Assembly (NCBI GenBank): GCA_020630695.1
Contig: JAHDIS010000022.1
Coordinates: 1 to 51,910, forward strand
DNA from: Paracoccaceae bacterium
GTDB taxonomy: Bacteria; Pseudomonadota; Alphaproteobacteria; Rhodobacterales; Rhodobacteraceae
Direction of reading: 5' to 3'
Length of the DNA stretch: 51,910 nt
Shown: piece after piece, positions 8,265 to 16,658 of the stretch
How the letters are laid out: the number at the start of each line of letters is the position of its first letter
How positions within the stretch are numbered: position 1 is the stretch's first letter
Notes under the pieces: generated by a model
What the model was told of the DNA's origin: nothing
Seen by the model: only the letters and a program-made list of their open reading frames with translations
Database searches by the model: none
Position numbers and translations under genes: made by a program

Positions 8265-9148
8265 TCAGGATCCTCCGCATAGATGCCGAGTTGGTGCCTG
8301 CGCCGATGAAACTTTTCGACCCGTGTCACGATTTCATCACTGGCGACGGCGATGACAAAACTGAGCAGCGTTTCCAACAATGCGACCGTTGAAACCGACG
8401 ATGGGAAAAACTGCGGTGTGTCTGCGGCAACGACAAAGGCATGATCCGCAGCCCGGATGATTGGGCTGGCTGGGCTGTCTGATATGCCAATGATCGTCAT
8501 ACCCTGTTCGCGCGCGACTTCGACCGCTTCAATCACCTCGGCTCGATATGGCCTGCAGGTCATGGCGATCAGCACGTCGCTTTGGTTGGCCCAGGCCAGA
8601 TCATCAATCGCGGTTGAACCAGGCCGTGGGATTGCATGGAATTGCGTCATCCCTGTCGAGGCCAGATAGGTGAAATTGCGCGCGTTCGCGTTGTTCACCC
8701 CAACGCCTAGTGTATAGACATGACGGCTGTTCCAGACTGCCTCGGCCGCAGCCCGCATGGCGTCGGCATCGATCGCAGCAAATGTATCTTCGAGATTGCG
8801 GATTGCACCTTCGGCCATATCGGCAAATAGGCCGCCCAGATCCCCCGACTTGCGAATATCCTGTAGCCATCTGGCCCGATCAGGAAAGCTGGCAGCGCCG
8901 TTGCGGATCGCTTCGCGGAAAGGCGCGCGAAAGTCCTCGTAACCTTCAAAGCCGACCTGCCGGGCCATTCTCACAAAGGTGTTGGGTTTGACCTTGGCGG
9001 CCTGCGCGATCTCCCGCACGGTAGAGACGCCCACGTCATGCGGGTTTTCCAGAACATAGGTGGCTGCCTTGCGGGCCTCGGGTGTGAGATCGCCGAGTTC
9101 GTCAGCGAGTCGTTCGAGAATGGAATTTGATACAGTTGTGTCATTCAT
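8261..9148 (-). CDS. RpiR/MurR-family transcriptional regulator
   Basis: A 295-residue protein with the two-domain RpiR layout. The N-terminal winged helix-turn-helix includes STVREIAQAAKVKPNTFVR at about residues 42-60. The C-terminal SIS domain (about 125-270; LGVGVNNANARN, SDVLIAMTCRPY) normally binds a phosphosugar or other small effector. It is the first gene of the minus-strand operon and diverges from the GcvT-type dehydrogenase across a 65-bp gap, so it very probably controls both arms. The effector is likely an intermediate of the pathway rather than a sugar phosphate, but this is inference. Confidence 0.9.
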   Translation of the reverse strand: MNDTTVSNSILERLADELGDLTPEARKAATYVLENPHDVGVSTVREIAQAAKVKPNTFVRMARQVGFEGYEDFRAPFREAIRNGAASFPDRARWLQDIRKSGDLGGLFADMAEGAIRNLEDTFAAIDADAMRAAAEAVWNSRHVYTLGVGVNNANARNFTYLASTGMTQFHAIPRPGSTAIDDLAWANQSDVLIAMTCRPYRAEVIEAVEVAREQGMTIIGISDSPASPIIRAADHAFVVAADTPQFFPSSVSTVALLETLLSFVIAVASDEIVTRVEKFHRRRHQLGIYAEDPE

Positions 9149-9213
9149 GATTGACGATGGTACATTTGTCCTACTAGCGTGTCGAGCGAAAACGCAAACC
9201 GGAAGGATTCGTT
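9149..9213. promoter_or_regulatory. Divergent intergenic control region of the betaine-type cluster
   Basis: These 65 bp separate the divergent starts of rpiR (9148) and the GcvT-type dehydrogenase (GTG 9214). On the plus strand TTGACG (9151-9156) could be a -35 element, but TACTAG (9172-9177) is only 15 bp away, so the promoter call is weak. GGAAGGA at 9201-9207 is a good ribosome binding site for GTG 9214. No clean RpiR palindrome is visible. Confidence 0.5.
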
Positions 9214-11664
9214 GTGGTAGCTGAATTTCCGACGCAGGCGCGTGTGGTGATTGTGGGCGGTGGCGTCATGGGGGTGGGCCTGGCCTATCATCTTGGCCAC
9301 GAAGGCTGGGGCGCTGATACCGTCCTTTTGGAAAAGGCTGAGCTGACTTCGGGCAGCACCTGGCACGCAGCGGGGCAGATCACGCATTCAACGTCCAGTT
9401 TTGGATTGGGAAAATGCGTCGACTACAACATTGGGCTCTACTCCGGTGCCTTGGAGGCAGAGACCGGTCAGGCGGTCACTTGGCATGGTTGTGGCTCCTT
9501 TCGGCTGGCCTATACCGAAGACGAAATGGACTGGTTGCGGCACACGCTTTCCGTCGGGCGTGCGTTGGGGTTCAATATCGAACTGGTTGGGCCGGACCGG
9601 ATCGCCGAGTTGCATCCGTTTTACAATCTCGATGGTGTACTGGGCGCTTTGCACACGCCTGATGATGGCCATGTGGACCCGACCAATGTGACCATGTCCA
9701 TGGCCGCTGGCGCCCGTCAGAAAGGGGTGCGGATTTTCCGCAATTGTCGCGCGACGAACATCACGCAGGCTACCAATGGTGAGTGGATCGTCGAAACGGC
9801 GCGCGGCACCATAACCTGCGAACATGTGGTTAATGCAGGTGGAACATATGCGCGCCAAATGGGGGAATGGTCGGGTCTTCAATTGCCCATGACTTCCATG
9901 ACGCACCATTATTTCGTCACCGAACCCGTGCCGGAGTTCGAAGCGCTGGATCGGGAACTGCCTGTCATACGCGATGACAAGAAAGTCTCGGGTTACATCC
10001 GCATGGAGCAAAAGCGCGGGTTGATCGGAATCTACGAGAAAGAGAACCCGAACTCGGTCTGGCACGATCATTGTCCGTGGGACTACGAAAACTGGCTGTT
10101 TGATGCCGACTATGATCGGGTGATGCCCTATCTCGAAGAGAGCCTGAATCGGATGCCGATCTTTTCGGAACTGGGTATTCAGCGCGAGGTGCATGGCGCG
10201 ATCAGTCATCCCCCGGACGGCAACCCGTTGATCGGCCCCGCGCCGGGTGTGCGCAACTATTGGTGTTGCTGCGGCACGCAGATCGGTATCGGTTGGGGGC
10301 CGGGTCTGACCCGCGAACTTGCCCGTTGGATGGTGCACGGATCCGCAGACATCTCCATGCGCGACTACGACCCACGCCGCTTTGGTGGCTACGCGACAAA
10401 AGAGTGGCAGGTCATCAAAGCCGAAGAGGACTACTGCCTTCGCCACGAGATCCCGTTTCCACATTTCAACAGGCTGGCCGGGCGACCGATCAAGCCTTCT
10501 CCGCTGCACGATGTCTTGAAGTCCAAAGGCGCGGTACACGAAGAGGTCTACGGTTTTGAGCGCCCCAGGTTCTTTGCCAGAGGGATCGCGCAGGAGGACC
10601 ACTATTCGTTCAACAGAACGCCAGTGGATGACATGGTCGCTGCCGAGGTGCGCGCCGTGCGTGAACGGGTTGGTTTGATTGATGTGACGGCTTTCACCAA
10701 GGTCGAAGTGGCAGGGCCAGACGCCTATGCCTTGCTGGACCGCTTGGTTGCCAATCGAATGCCACAGAAAAACGGGTCTATTACCTTGACCCACATGCTC
10801 AACCGGCGTGGGCGTATTGAATTGGAGACAACGATTGTTCGGATGGCAGATGACCGGTTCTATCTGGTTTGCGCAGCCTTTTTTGAACAACGTCTTCTAG
10901 ACCATCTTGCGCAGCATCGAGCCGGCGAAGATGTACAGGTCACGACGCTGTCAGAAGCCTGGTCCGCTCTGGCGCTCAACGGCCCGAAGGCCCGGGATGT
11001 GCTGGGCGCGTGCACTGATGCTGACCTGTCCAATGCCGGTTTTCGCTGGTTGTCCGCGCAACAGATTTCTGTTGCCGGTCATCAGGTCTGGGCGATGCGC
11101 GTGTCTTACGCCGGCGAATTGGGTTGGGAACTGCATATGCCCAATGCGGCCTGCCTTGATGTCTACAACGCGCTGTGGGCAGCAGGTGAGCCGCACGGCA
11201 TTGCGGACTACGGCAGCTTCGCAATGAATGTGCTGCGCATGGAAAAGGGCTTCAAGGGTGCAGGCGAGTTGACCAATGAAGTCACGCTGGCCGAGGCTGA
11301 TGTCCTTCGATTTGCCCGTCAAGATAAAGCGTTCCTTGGTAAAGCTGAGACCTTCAATACTGAAATGCCATGGGTTTGTGCGTATCTGGAAATAGAGCCT
11401 GACGGGATCGCTGACGGTCACGGCGGCGAAGCCGTTTTGCAGGGCGGTCACGTGGTCGGCTCGACGGCTTCGGTGGCTTATGGGCATACGGTCGAAAAGA
11501 TATTGGCCTTTGCCTATGTCAAACCCAGCGCTGCGCAGGCCGGAACGATTCTTGAGGTTTTGATCCATGGCAAACCGCGTGCGGCCCGCGTTTTGTCAGA
11601 GCCAGCATATGATCCTCAAAGCCTGTTGCCGCGAACGGATGCGGTGCAGGAGGCGGCAGAATGA
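9214..11664 (+). CDS. GcvT-type FAD-dependent demethylase (dimethylglycine/sarcosine dehydrogenase-like)
   Basis: An 816-residue two-part enzyme. The N-terminal DAO-type FAD domain carries the Rossmann motif VVIVGGGVMG (residues 11-20) and GSTWHAAG, in which His51 matches the residue that covalently holds FAD in dimethylglycine dehydrogenase. The C-terminal half is a GcvT-like tetrahydrofolate-binding aminomethyltransferase domain (about 440-816). Such enzymes oxidise an N-methyl group of a tertiary or secondary amine and pass the C1 unit to tetrahydrofolate. GTG 9214 follows a strong GGAAGGA. It is the first gene of the plus-strand operon and overlaps the next by 4 bp. Here it would follow the Rieske step, acting on the N-methyl amine product. 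The exact substrate (sarcosine, dimethylglycine, N-methylproline type) is not determinable. Confidence 0.88.
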   Translation: MVAEFPTQARVVIVGGGVMGVGLAYHLGHEGWGADTVLLEKAELTSGSTWHAAGQITHSTSSFGLGKCVDYNIGLYSGALEAETGQAVTWHGCGSFRLAYTEDEMDWLRHTLSVGRALGFNIELVGPDRIAELHPFYNLDGVLGALHTPDDGHVDPTNVTMSMAAGARQKGVRIFRNCRATNITQATNGEWIVETARGTITCEHVVNAGGTYARQMGEWSGLQLPMTSMTHHYFVTEPVPEFEALDRELPVIRDDKKVSGYIRMEQKRGLIGIYEKENPNSVWHDHCPWDYENWLFDADYDRVMPYLEESLNRMPIFSELGIQREVHGAISHPPDGNPLIGPAPGVRNYWCCCGTQIGIGWGPGLTRELARWMVHGSADISMRDYDPRRFGGYATKEWQVIKAEEDYCLRHEIPFPHFNRLAGRPIKPSPLHDVLKSKGAVHEEVYGFERPRFFARGIAQEDHYSFNRTPVDDMVAAEVRAVRERVGLIDVTAFTKVEVAGPDAYALLDRLVANRMPQKNGSITLTHMLNRRGRIELETTIVRMADDRFYLVCAAFFEQRLLDHLAQHRAGEDVQVTTLSEAWSALALNGPKARDVLGACTDADLSNAGFRWLSAQQISVAGHQVWAMRVSYAGELGWELHMPNAACLDVYNALWAAGEPHGIADYGSFAMNVLRMEKGFKGAGELTNEVTLAEADVLRFARQDKAFLGKAETFNTEMPWVCAYLEIEPDGIADGHGGEAVLQGGHVVGSTASVAYGHTVEKILAFAYVKPSAAQAGTILEVLIHGKPRAARVLSEPAYDPQSLLPRTDAVQEAAE

Positions 11665-12746
11665 GTGGTGCGCAACCAACAATGGGTGCCATGGTTACGA
11701 TGGGCCATGGCGATCTAGACCAAATGGTCTGGCATGACGCATGGCCGCGACCAGACCCTGCTGCCGGAGAGGTTTTGATCAAGGTCGGCGCGTGCGGGTT
11801 GAACAACACCGACGTGAATACCCGGTCTGGCTGGTATTCAAAGGCAGTCACCGCTCCGACGACAGGCGGGGCGTTCGAGGCCGTGAATGAAGAGGATCCG
11901 ACCTGGGGCGGCGCACCGATTTCCTTTCCGCGGATACAGGGTGCCGACGTTTGCGGTGAGATCGTTGGCGTCGGTGCCGGGGTGAACCCGGGCCGTATCG
12001 GAGAACGCGTCATCACGGACAATTGGCTCAGGGATCCGGACGACCCCCAGGACATGAACAAGACCGGCTATTTCGGATCGGAGCGGGATGGTGGATTTGC
12101 CGAGTTCACAACGATCCCCGCCCAGAACGCCATTCCGATCCAGTCGGAGCTGAGCGATGCCGAGCTTGCCACGTTCTCTTGTTCCTACTCAACGGCCGAG
12201 GGCATGTTGAGCCGGGCCAACGTCACCAAAGATGACACCGTTTTGGTGCCGGGTGCGTCGGGCGGAGTCGGTGGTGCGCTGGTCCAACTGGCCAAGAGGC
12301 GCGGCGCTCGTGTCATCGCAATGGCATCCGAGCCAAAACATCCCGAGGTTGCCCGGCTGGGACCGGATCGGATTCTGCCAAGGGACCCGGATGACTTGCG
12401 TAGCGCGCTTGGCGACGAGAAGGTCACCGTTGTTGCGGATATCGTAGGCGGCTCATACTGGCCAACCCTGATCGATGTCCTGGAAAGGGGTGGGCGCTAC
12501 ACGTGTTCCGGTGCCATCGCAGGGCCGATGGTCAATCTTGATCTGCGTACATTCTACCTGCGTGATCTGACCTTTACCGGCTCAACAATTATTGCGCCCG
12601 AGGTGACCCGGAATTTGGTCAAATATATCGAAGCCGGTGAGATCCAGCCAGCACTGGCCGCCACCTATGGTCTGCGCGATCTGCGCGACGCACAGGCGGC
12701 CTTCATCGCGAAAGAACACACTGGCAATATCGTGGTACTCCCGTGA
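11661..12746 (+). CDS. MDR-family NAD(P)H oxidoreductase, zinc-independent type
   Basis: A 361-residue medium-chain dehydrogenase/reductase. The GroES-like N-terminal half (GEVLIKVGACGLNNTDV) is followed by a nucleotide-binding motif ASGGVGGALVQLAKRRGA at about residue 197-214. The catalytic zinc ligands of alcohol dehydrogenases are not conserved: the usual GHE is GADVCG, and the four-Cys structural zinc lobe is missing. A quinone-oxidoreductase-like or enoyl-reductase-like reaction is therefore more likely than zinc alcohol dehydrogenation. ATGA overlap with the gene upstream and GTGA overlap with the gene downstream place it firmly inside the operon. It could reduce an unsaturated or keto intermediate; the reaction is unknown. 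Confidence 0.8.
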   Translation: MSGAQPTMGAMVTMGHGDLDQMVWHDAWPRPDPAAGEVLIKVGACGLNNTDVNTRSGWYSKAVTAPTTGGAFEAVNEEDPTWGGAPISFPRIQGADVCGEIVGVGAGVNPGRIGERVITDNWLRDPDDPQDMNKTGYFGSERDGGFAEFTTIPAQNAIPIQSELSDAELATFSCSYSTAEGMLSRANVTKDDTVLVPGASGGVGGALVQLAKRRGARVIAMASEPKHPEVARLGPDRILPRDPDDLRSALGDEKVTVVADIVGGSYWPTLIDVLERGGRYTCSGAIAGPMVNLDLRTFYLRDLTFTGSTIIAPEVTRNLVKYIEAGEIQPALAATYGLRDLRDAQAAFIAKEHTGNIVVLP

Positions 12747-13849
12747 AAATCACCCGCATCCGCATCTTCAAGACAGATTTGCCCTACGTTGGTGGGGCCT
12801 ATGTCTGGGGGGCGGGCAACGCAATTGAGACGGCCAAGGCAAGCGTCGTTGTCATAGATACAGACGCAGGTCTGCAAGGCTGTGGTGAATTCACCCCTTG
12901 TGGCGAAAACTACATGGTCGCCCATTCCGAGGGTGTCGAAGCCTTTGCCCGGCTGGCGGCGCCTGTTTTGCTGGGTGAAGACCCCCGACAAGTGGCCCGG
13001 ATTGAGCGGATCATGGATCATGTGGTTCAGGGGCATGGCTATGCCAAAGCCCCGTTTGATGCGGCCTGCTGGGATATTCTCGGACAGGCCTGCGGGCAAC
13101 CAGTGTGGATGCTGCTCGGCGGCAAACTGACAGACGGAGCGCCGATGTACCGGGTTGCGCCACAAAAGGCGACGCAGGACACCCTGGCCGAAATGCAGCG
13201 CTACCGCGCAGAGGGTTATCGACAGTTTCAGATCAAGGTTGGTAGTGATTGGGCTTCGGATATTGACCGGATTCATGCGGGGGTTGCCTTGCTAGAGCCG
13301 GGAGAGAAAGCCATGGCAGACGCCAATCAAGGATGGCGTGTGGACAATGCGATCCGCGTGGCAAGGGCAACGCCGGAACTGGACTTTATCCTAGAGCAGC
13401 CTTGTAGAACCTACGAAGAATGCCAGCAGGTTCGCCGGGTGGCCCAGCAACCTATGAAACTTGATGAATGCGTGTCGGGCATGGCGGCCGCGCAACGTAT
13501 CGTGGCGGACCGGGGTGCCGAAATTTGCTGTCTCAAGATTTCCAACTTGGGGGGGCTGTCAAAGGCACGCCGGGTCAGGGAATTTCTGATCGAAAATCGC
13601 ATCGCCGTTGTCAGCGAAGACAGCTGGGGCGGAGAGATTGCCACGGCTGCTGTGGCTCATTTTGCGACCTCCACACCGGAGGAGTATCTGCAGAACACGA
13701 CGGATTTGATGAACTACAATACTGCTTCGACCGGGATCGGCGGCGCGGTAGCGAAAGACGGCAAGTTGTATGCGCCGGACGTGTCCGGAATGGGCGTCGT
13801 TGCGGATTTCGAGAGTCTTGGCACCCCAATAGCGGAGTATGCGCTATGA
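12743..13849 (+). CDS. Enolase-superfamily MR/MLE enzyme A (putative betaine epimerase)
   Basis: A 368-residue member of the mandelate racemase/muconate lactonizing group. The N-terminal capping domain is followed by a TIM barrel with Lys165 (QFQIKVG), metal ligands Asp193 (ADANQG), Glu218 (LEQPC) and Asp241 (LDEC), and Lys265 (CLKISNLGG). Two opposing lysines are the arrangement used for 1,1-proton transfer, as in hydroxyproline betaine 2-epimerase HpbD of Pelagibaca, which this protein resembles in motif order and spacing. It would epimerise an alpha-carbon of a carboxylate. The start is GTG, overlapping the previous stop (GTGA). It is the first of three paralogues in this operon, so their substrates must differ or be successive intermediates. 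Confidence 0.85.
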   Translation: MKITRIRIFKTDLPYVGGAYVWGAGNAIETAKASVVVIDTDAGLQGCGEFTPCGENYMVAHSEGVEAFARLAAPVLLGEDPRQVARIERIMDHVVQGHGYAKAPFDAACWDILGQACGQPVWMLLGGKLTDGAPMYRVAPQKATQDTLAEMQRYRAEGYRQFQIKVGSDWASDIDRIHAGVALLEPGEKAMADANQGWRVDNAIRVARATPELDFILEQPCRTYEECQQVRRVAQQPMKLDECVSGMAAAQRIVADRGAEICCLKISNLGGLSKARRVREFLIENRIAVVSEDSWGGEIATAAVAHFATSTPEEYLQNTTDLMNYNTASTGIGGAVAKDGKLYAPDVSGMGVVADFESLGTPIAEYAL

Positions 13850-14955
13850 AGATTACACGTGTGTCTGTTTTTCAAACGGATTTGCCGCTGGAGCATCCTT
13901 ATTGGTTGTCTGGCGGTCGTCTGAAGTTTGAATGCCTTGATGCCACAATCGTCAAAGTCGAGACCGACGCTGGCATCACGGGCTGGGGCGAAGGTACGCC
14001 GTGGGGGCATACATATGTTCCCGCGCATGGGCCCGGTATCCGGGCCGGGATCGAAACCATGGCCCCCTTCATCATCGGGCTTGATCCGCGCAGGGTGCTG
14101 GATGTGGAGCGGGCGATGGACCTTGCCTTGCCGGGCCACCTATATGCCAAGAGCCCGATCGACATGGCTTGCTGGGATATTGCGGGGCAGGCTGCGGGCC
14201 AGCCGATCGCCGACTTGATGGGCGGTGGATCCCGCACACCGCGGCCCATTGCATCCTCTGTTGGCGCCAAGACAGTTGACGAAACCCGCGCCGTCATCGA
14301 CCGCTATCGCCAGCGCGGTTATATCGCCCATTCCGTCAAGATCGGCGGAGACGTCAAGCGTGACATCGAACGCATCCGGGATGTCGAGTCCCTGCGCAAT
14401 CCCGGCGACATCGTTCTTTACGATGTGAACCGTGGGTGGACGCGTCAGCAGGCTCTGCGCGTGATGAGCGCCGTGGAAGATCTCAATGTTATGGTGGAGC
14501 AGCCCTGCGAGACGCTTGATGATATCGCAGCGATTTCAAACAAGCATGCCAGCCCGGTCTCGGTCGATGAAAGTCTTGTAACATTGCAGGATGCCGCCCG
14601 GATTGCCCGCGAAGGCATTGCTGAAATCTTTGGTATCAAGCTCAATCGTGTTGGCGGGCTGACAAAGGCGGCGCGTATGCGTGACATCGCCTTGGCGCAC
14701 GGAATAGACATGTTCGTCATGGCTACAGGCGGGTCTGTCTTGGCTGATACAGAGGCGCTGCATCTGGCGGCGACGATCCCGGACGACAATTGTTATGCGG
14801 TTTGGGCCTGTCAGGACATGATCACAGCTGAGATTGCTGGTGGGCGTGGACCGCGCAACATTGACGGGCATTTGCATCTACCCGAAGCGCCGGGTCTGGG
14901 TGTTCATCCCGACGAAGACACTTTGGGCGATCCTGTCGGGGTCTATGCAGCGTGA
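13846..14955 (+). CDS. Enolase-superfamily MR/MLE enzyme B (putative betaine epimerase)
   Basis: A 369-residue paralogue of the neighbouring enolase-superfamily genes. It has identical functional positions: Lys165 (HSVKIGG), Asp193 (YDVNRGW), Glu218 (VEQPC), Asp241 (VDES) and Lys265 (GIKLNRVGG). The 20s loop that confers specificity (LEHPYWLSGGRLKFE) differs strongly from copies A and C, suggesting a different ligand. It also has NGG-free sequence ATGGSVLADTEAL where A and C have a DSWGGE/CTWGSD motif, so the barrel end near the substrate is altered. ATG 13846 overlaps the previous stop; a long upstream in-frame extension is only a shadow of gene A. The last codons overlap the cupin gene by 4 bp. 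Confidence 0.83.
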   Translation: MKITRVSVFQTDLPLEHPYWLSGGRLKFECLDATIVKVETDAGITGWGEGTPWGHTYVPAHGPGIRAGIETMAPFIIGLDPRRVLDVERAMDLALPGHLYAKSPIDMACWDIAGQAAGQPIADLMGGGSRTPRPIASSVGAKTVDETRAVIDRYRQRGYIAHSVKIGGDVKRDIERIRDVESLRNPGDIVLYDVNRGWTRQQALRVMSAVEDLNVMVEQPCETLDDIAAISNKHASPVSVDESLVTLQDAARIAREGIAEIFGIKLNRVGGLTKAARMRDIALAHGIDMFVMATGGSVLADTEALHLAATIPDDNCYAVWACQDMITAEIAGGRGPRNIDGHLHLPEAPGLGVHPDEDTLGDPVGVYAA

Positions 14956-15557
14956 CGCTGGCGACGGCAGAATCCGGGGCATGTCCCGAGCAACGGGTGC
15001 GCGACTTGCTTGCAGAACTGGTGCGGACTGCGGATGCCGCAGGGGACTTGGACCTGTGCCTATCTTCTTTCGAATGGTGCGCCGAAGAACCCAGATATCT
15101 GCCAGCCTGCCGGCAGATCGAGGGGGCAACCGGTGTCACGCCTGTCATCGACGCGCTGAAGAACACTGTGGGTTTTCTGCGTTGGCAACAAACATATGGG
15201 CTTCAGGATGGCATGTCACAGGGGTGGCTTGATGACTACGGCTGGGCGCATCTGGTGTCGCCCGACGGTCCAATCGTTTCCGCTTCCCTGCGCATCGCCA
15301 TAGCGATTTGGGGCGCTGGCTATACTTATCCGGCCCATGCGCATGGGCCCAAAGAAACCTATGTGATCCTGTCAGGCGATGCCGTGTTTGACAGCGCGGG
15401 CCGTCCGAAGCGCCGGGTTGGTCCGGGGGATTTAGTGCATCACGCCCCTTGGCAAACCCATGGCTTTGCCGTTGGCGACACACCCTTGATCGTTGGCACG
15501 ATCTGGCAAGGCGAGGGTTTGCTGCAAAAGTCACGATTGGAGGGTCCGGACAGATGA
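14952..15557 (+). CDS. DMSP-lyase-like cupin (DddQ family)
   Basis: A 201-residue protein with a C-terminal cupin barrel. The metal/catalytic pattern is Tyr126, His129, His131, Glu135 and Tyr137 (YPAHAHGPKETY), then LSGDAVF, PGDLVHHAP and His170 (WQTHGF), ending in a WQGEG tail. As recalled, DddQ uses Tyr120, His125, Glu129 and Tyr131; the spacing here (Tyr126, His131, Glu135, Tyr137) is the same with a shift of six. DddQ cleaves dimethylsulfoniopropionate to DMS and acrylate by beta-elimination. However, the gene is locked by 4-bp overlaps between two epimerase-like enolases in a betaine-type operon, so its native reaction may be elimination or isomerisation of another betaine. The start is GTG. 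Confidence 0.82.
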   Translation: MTLATAESGACPEQRVRDLLAELVRTADAAGDLDLCLSSFEWCAEEPRYLPACRQIEGATGVTPVIDALKNTVGFLRWQQTYGLQDGMSQGWLDDYGWAHLVSPDGPIVSASLRIAIAIWGAGYTYPAHAHGPKETYVILSGDAVFDSAGRPKRRVGPGDLVHHAPWQTHGFAVGDTPLIVGTIWQGEGLLQKSRLEGPDR

Positions 15558-16657
15558 AGATCAAGAAGCTGTCATTGTGGTCCGTCGCGCTGACCAGTCA
15601 CGAAACTTACTACATGGCCGAAGGCAAGACCTGCGCCACTGTCGAAAGCCATGTGCTCTGTCTGGAAACGGACAATGGTTTTAGAGGTTGGGGTGAAGTC
15701 TGTCCAATCCCGCACTATCTGCCGGCTTTTGCCAAGGGTGTTCCAAGCGCAGTTGCAGAAATGGCCCCTGAGATACTGGGCATAACCCCATTGGGGGTGG
15801 ATGCTCCGATGCGCAAGCTGGATGGTTTTCTGGTTGGGCACGCACATGCCAAATCGATTGTGGATATGGCTTTGTGGGATCTGTTCGGAAAGGCGGTAGA
15901 CTTGCCGCTCTATGCGCTGCTGGGCGGTCGCACGCACCGGGACATGCCGATTTATCATTCCATTACTTGCGTTGACCCCGATGACATGGCGCGGATGGCC
16001 AAAGAAGCCTATGCGACCGGAATTCGGCAGTTTCAGGTCAAACTGGGTGCCGATGCCGATTGGCAGACGGATGCAGAACGGTTGATCAAAGTGCGCGATG
16101 CCGTGGGGTCTGGTCCTTTGGTCTACGGTGATTGGAATTGCGGCGCGACCAAGCTGCAAGCAACCCGGACCGGGCGGGCCGTTCAACATCTGGATGTCAT
16201 GTTGGAGCAGCCCTGTAAAACGCTGGAAGACTGCGCAGCCGTGCGGCAGGCAACGGGATTGCCGATGAAAATAGACGAATGCGCCTACGATCAGGCCAGC
16301 CTGATGCGGGCCGCTGAGTTGGGCTGTCTGGATGCAGTTGCGCTCAAACTGTCAAAGTTTGGCGGTCTTTCTGCCATGCGCCGGGCGCGGGATCTGACTG
16401 TGCATCTTGGCGCAGAGATTTGCGCGGAATGCACCTGGGGTTCCGATATTGTTATGGCCGCCTCGTTGCACTTTGCGGCTTCGACACCGCAGGGCGCGTT
16501 GTTGAATGTCTGTGACCTGTCGCACTACGTGGCACCCCGGATCGGACCGATGGCTCCTGTTCGCAAGGGTGGTCGCATCGCGCCGCCCGAAGGGGCGGGT
16601 TTGGGGGTTGAACCTGACATGTCTGTGCTCGGTCAACCAATTCTGGAGATTTCGTGA
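15554..16657 (+). CDS. Enolase-superfamily MR/MLE enzyme C (putative betaine epimerase)
   Basis: A 367-residue third paralogue with Lys163 (QFQVKLG), Asp193 (YGDWNCG), Glu218 (LEQPC), Asp241 (IDEC) and Lys265 (ALKLSKFGG). Lys163 and Lys265 coincide with the numbering recalled for the catalytic pair of HpbD, making this the copy closest in layout to the known hydroxyproline betaine 2-epimerase. The specificity loop (TSHETYYMAEGKTCATVE) is distinct. ATG 15554 overlaps the cupin stop by 4 bp. The aminotransferase gene starts one base after its stop. Activity is predicted to be alpha-proton exchange on an amino or ammonium carboxylate. The ligand is unproven. Confidence 0.84.
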   Translation: MKIKKLSLWSVALTSHETYYMAEGKTCATVESHVLCLETDNGFRGWGEVCPIPHYLPAFAKGVPSAVAEMAPEILGITPLGVDAPMRKLDGFLVGHAHAKSIVDMALWDLFGKAVDLPLYALLGGRTHRDMPIYHSITCVDPDDMARMAKEAYATGIRQFQVKLGADADWQTDAERLIKVRDAVGSGPLVYGDWNCGATKLQATRTGRAVQHLDVMLEQPCKTLEDCAAVRQATGLPMKIDECAYDQASLMRAAELGCLDAVALKLSKFGGLSAMRRARDLTVHLGAEICAECTWGSDIVMAASLHFAASTPQGALLNVCDLSHYVAPRIGPMAPVRKGGRIAPPEGAGLGVEPDMSVLGQPILEIS

Positions 16658-16658
16658 C

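Noticed and set aside
9388-10890. 500-residue minus-strand frame opposite the GcvT-type dehydrogenase
   Set aside because: Low-complexity antisense reading with no family resemblance.
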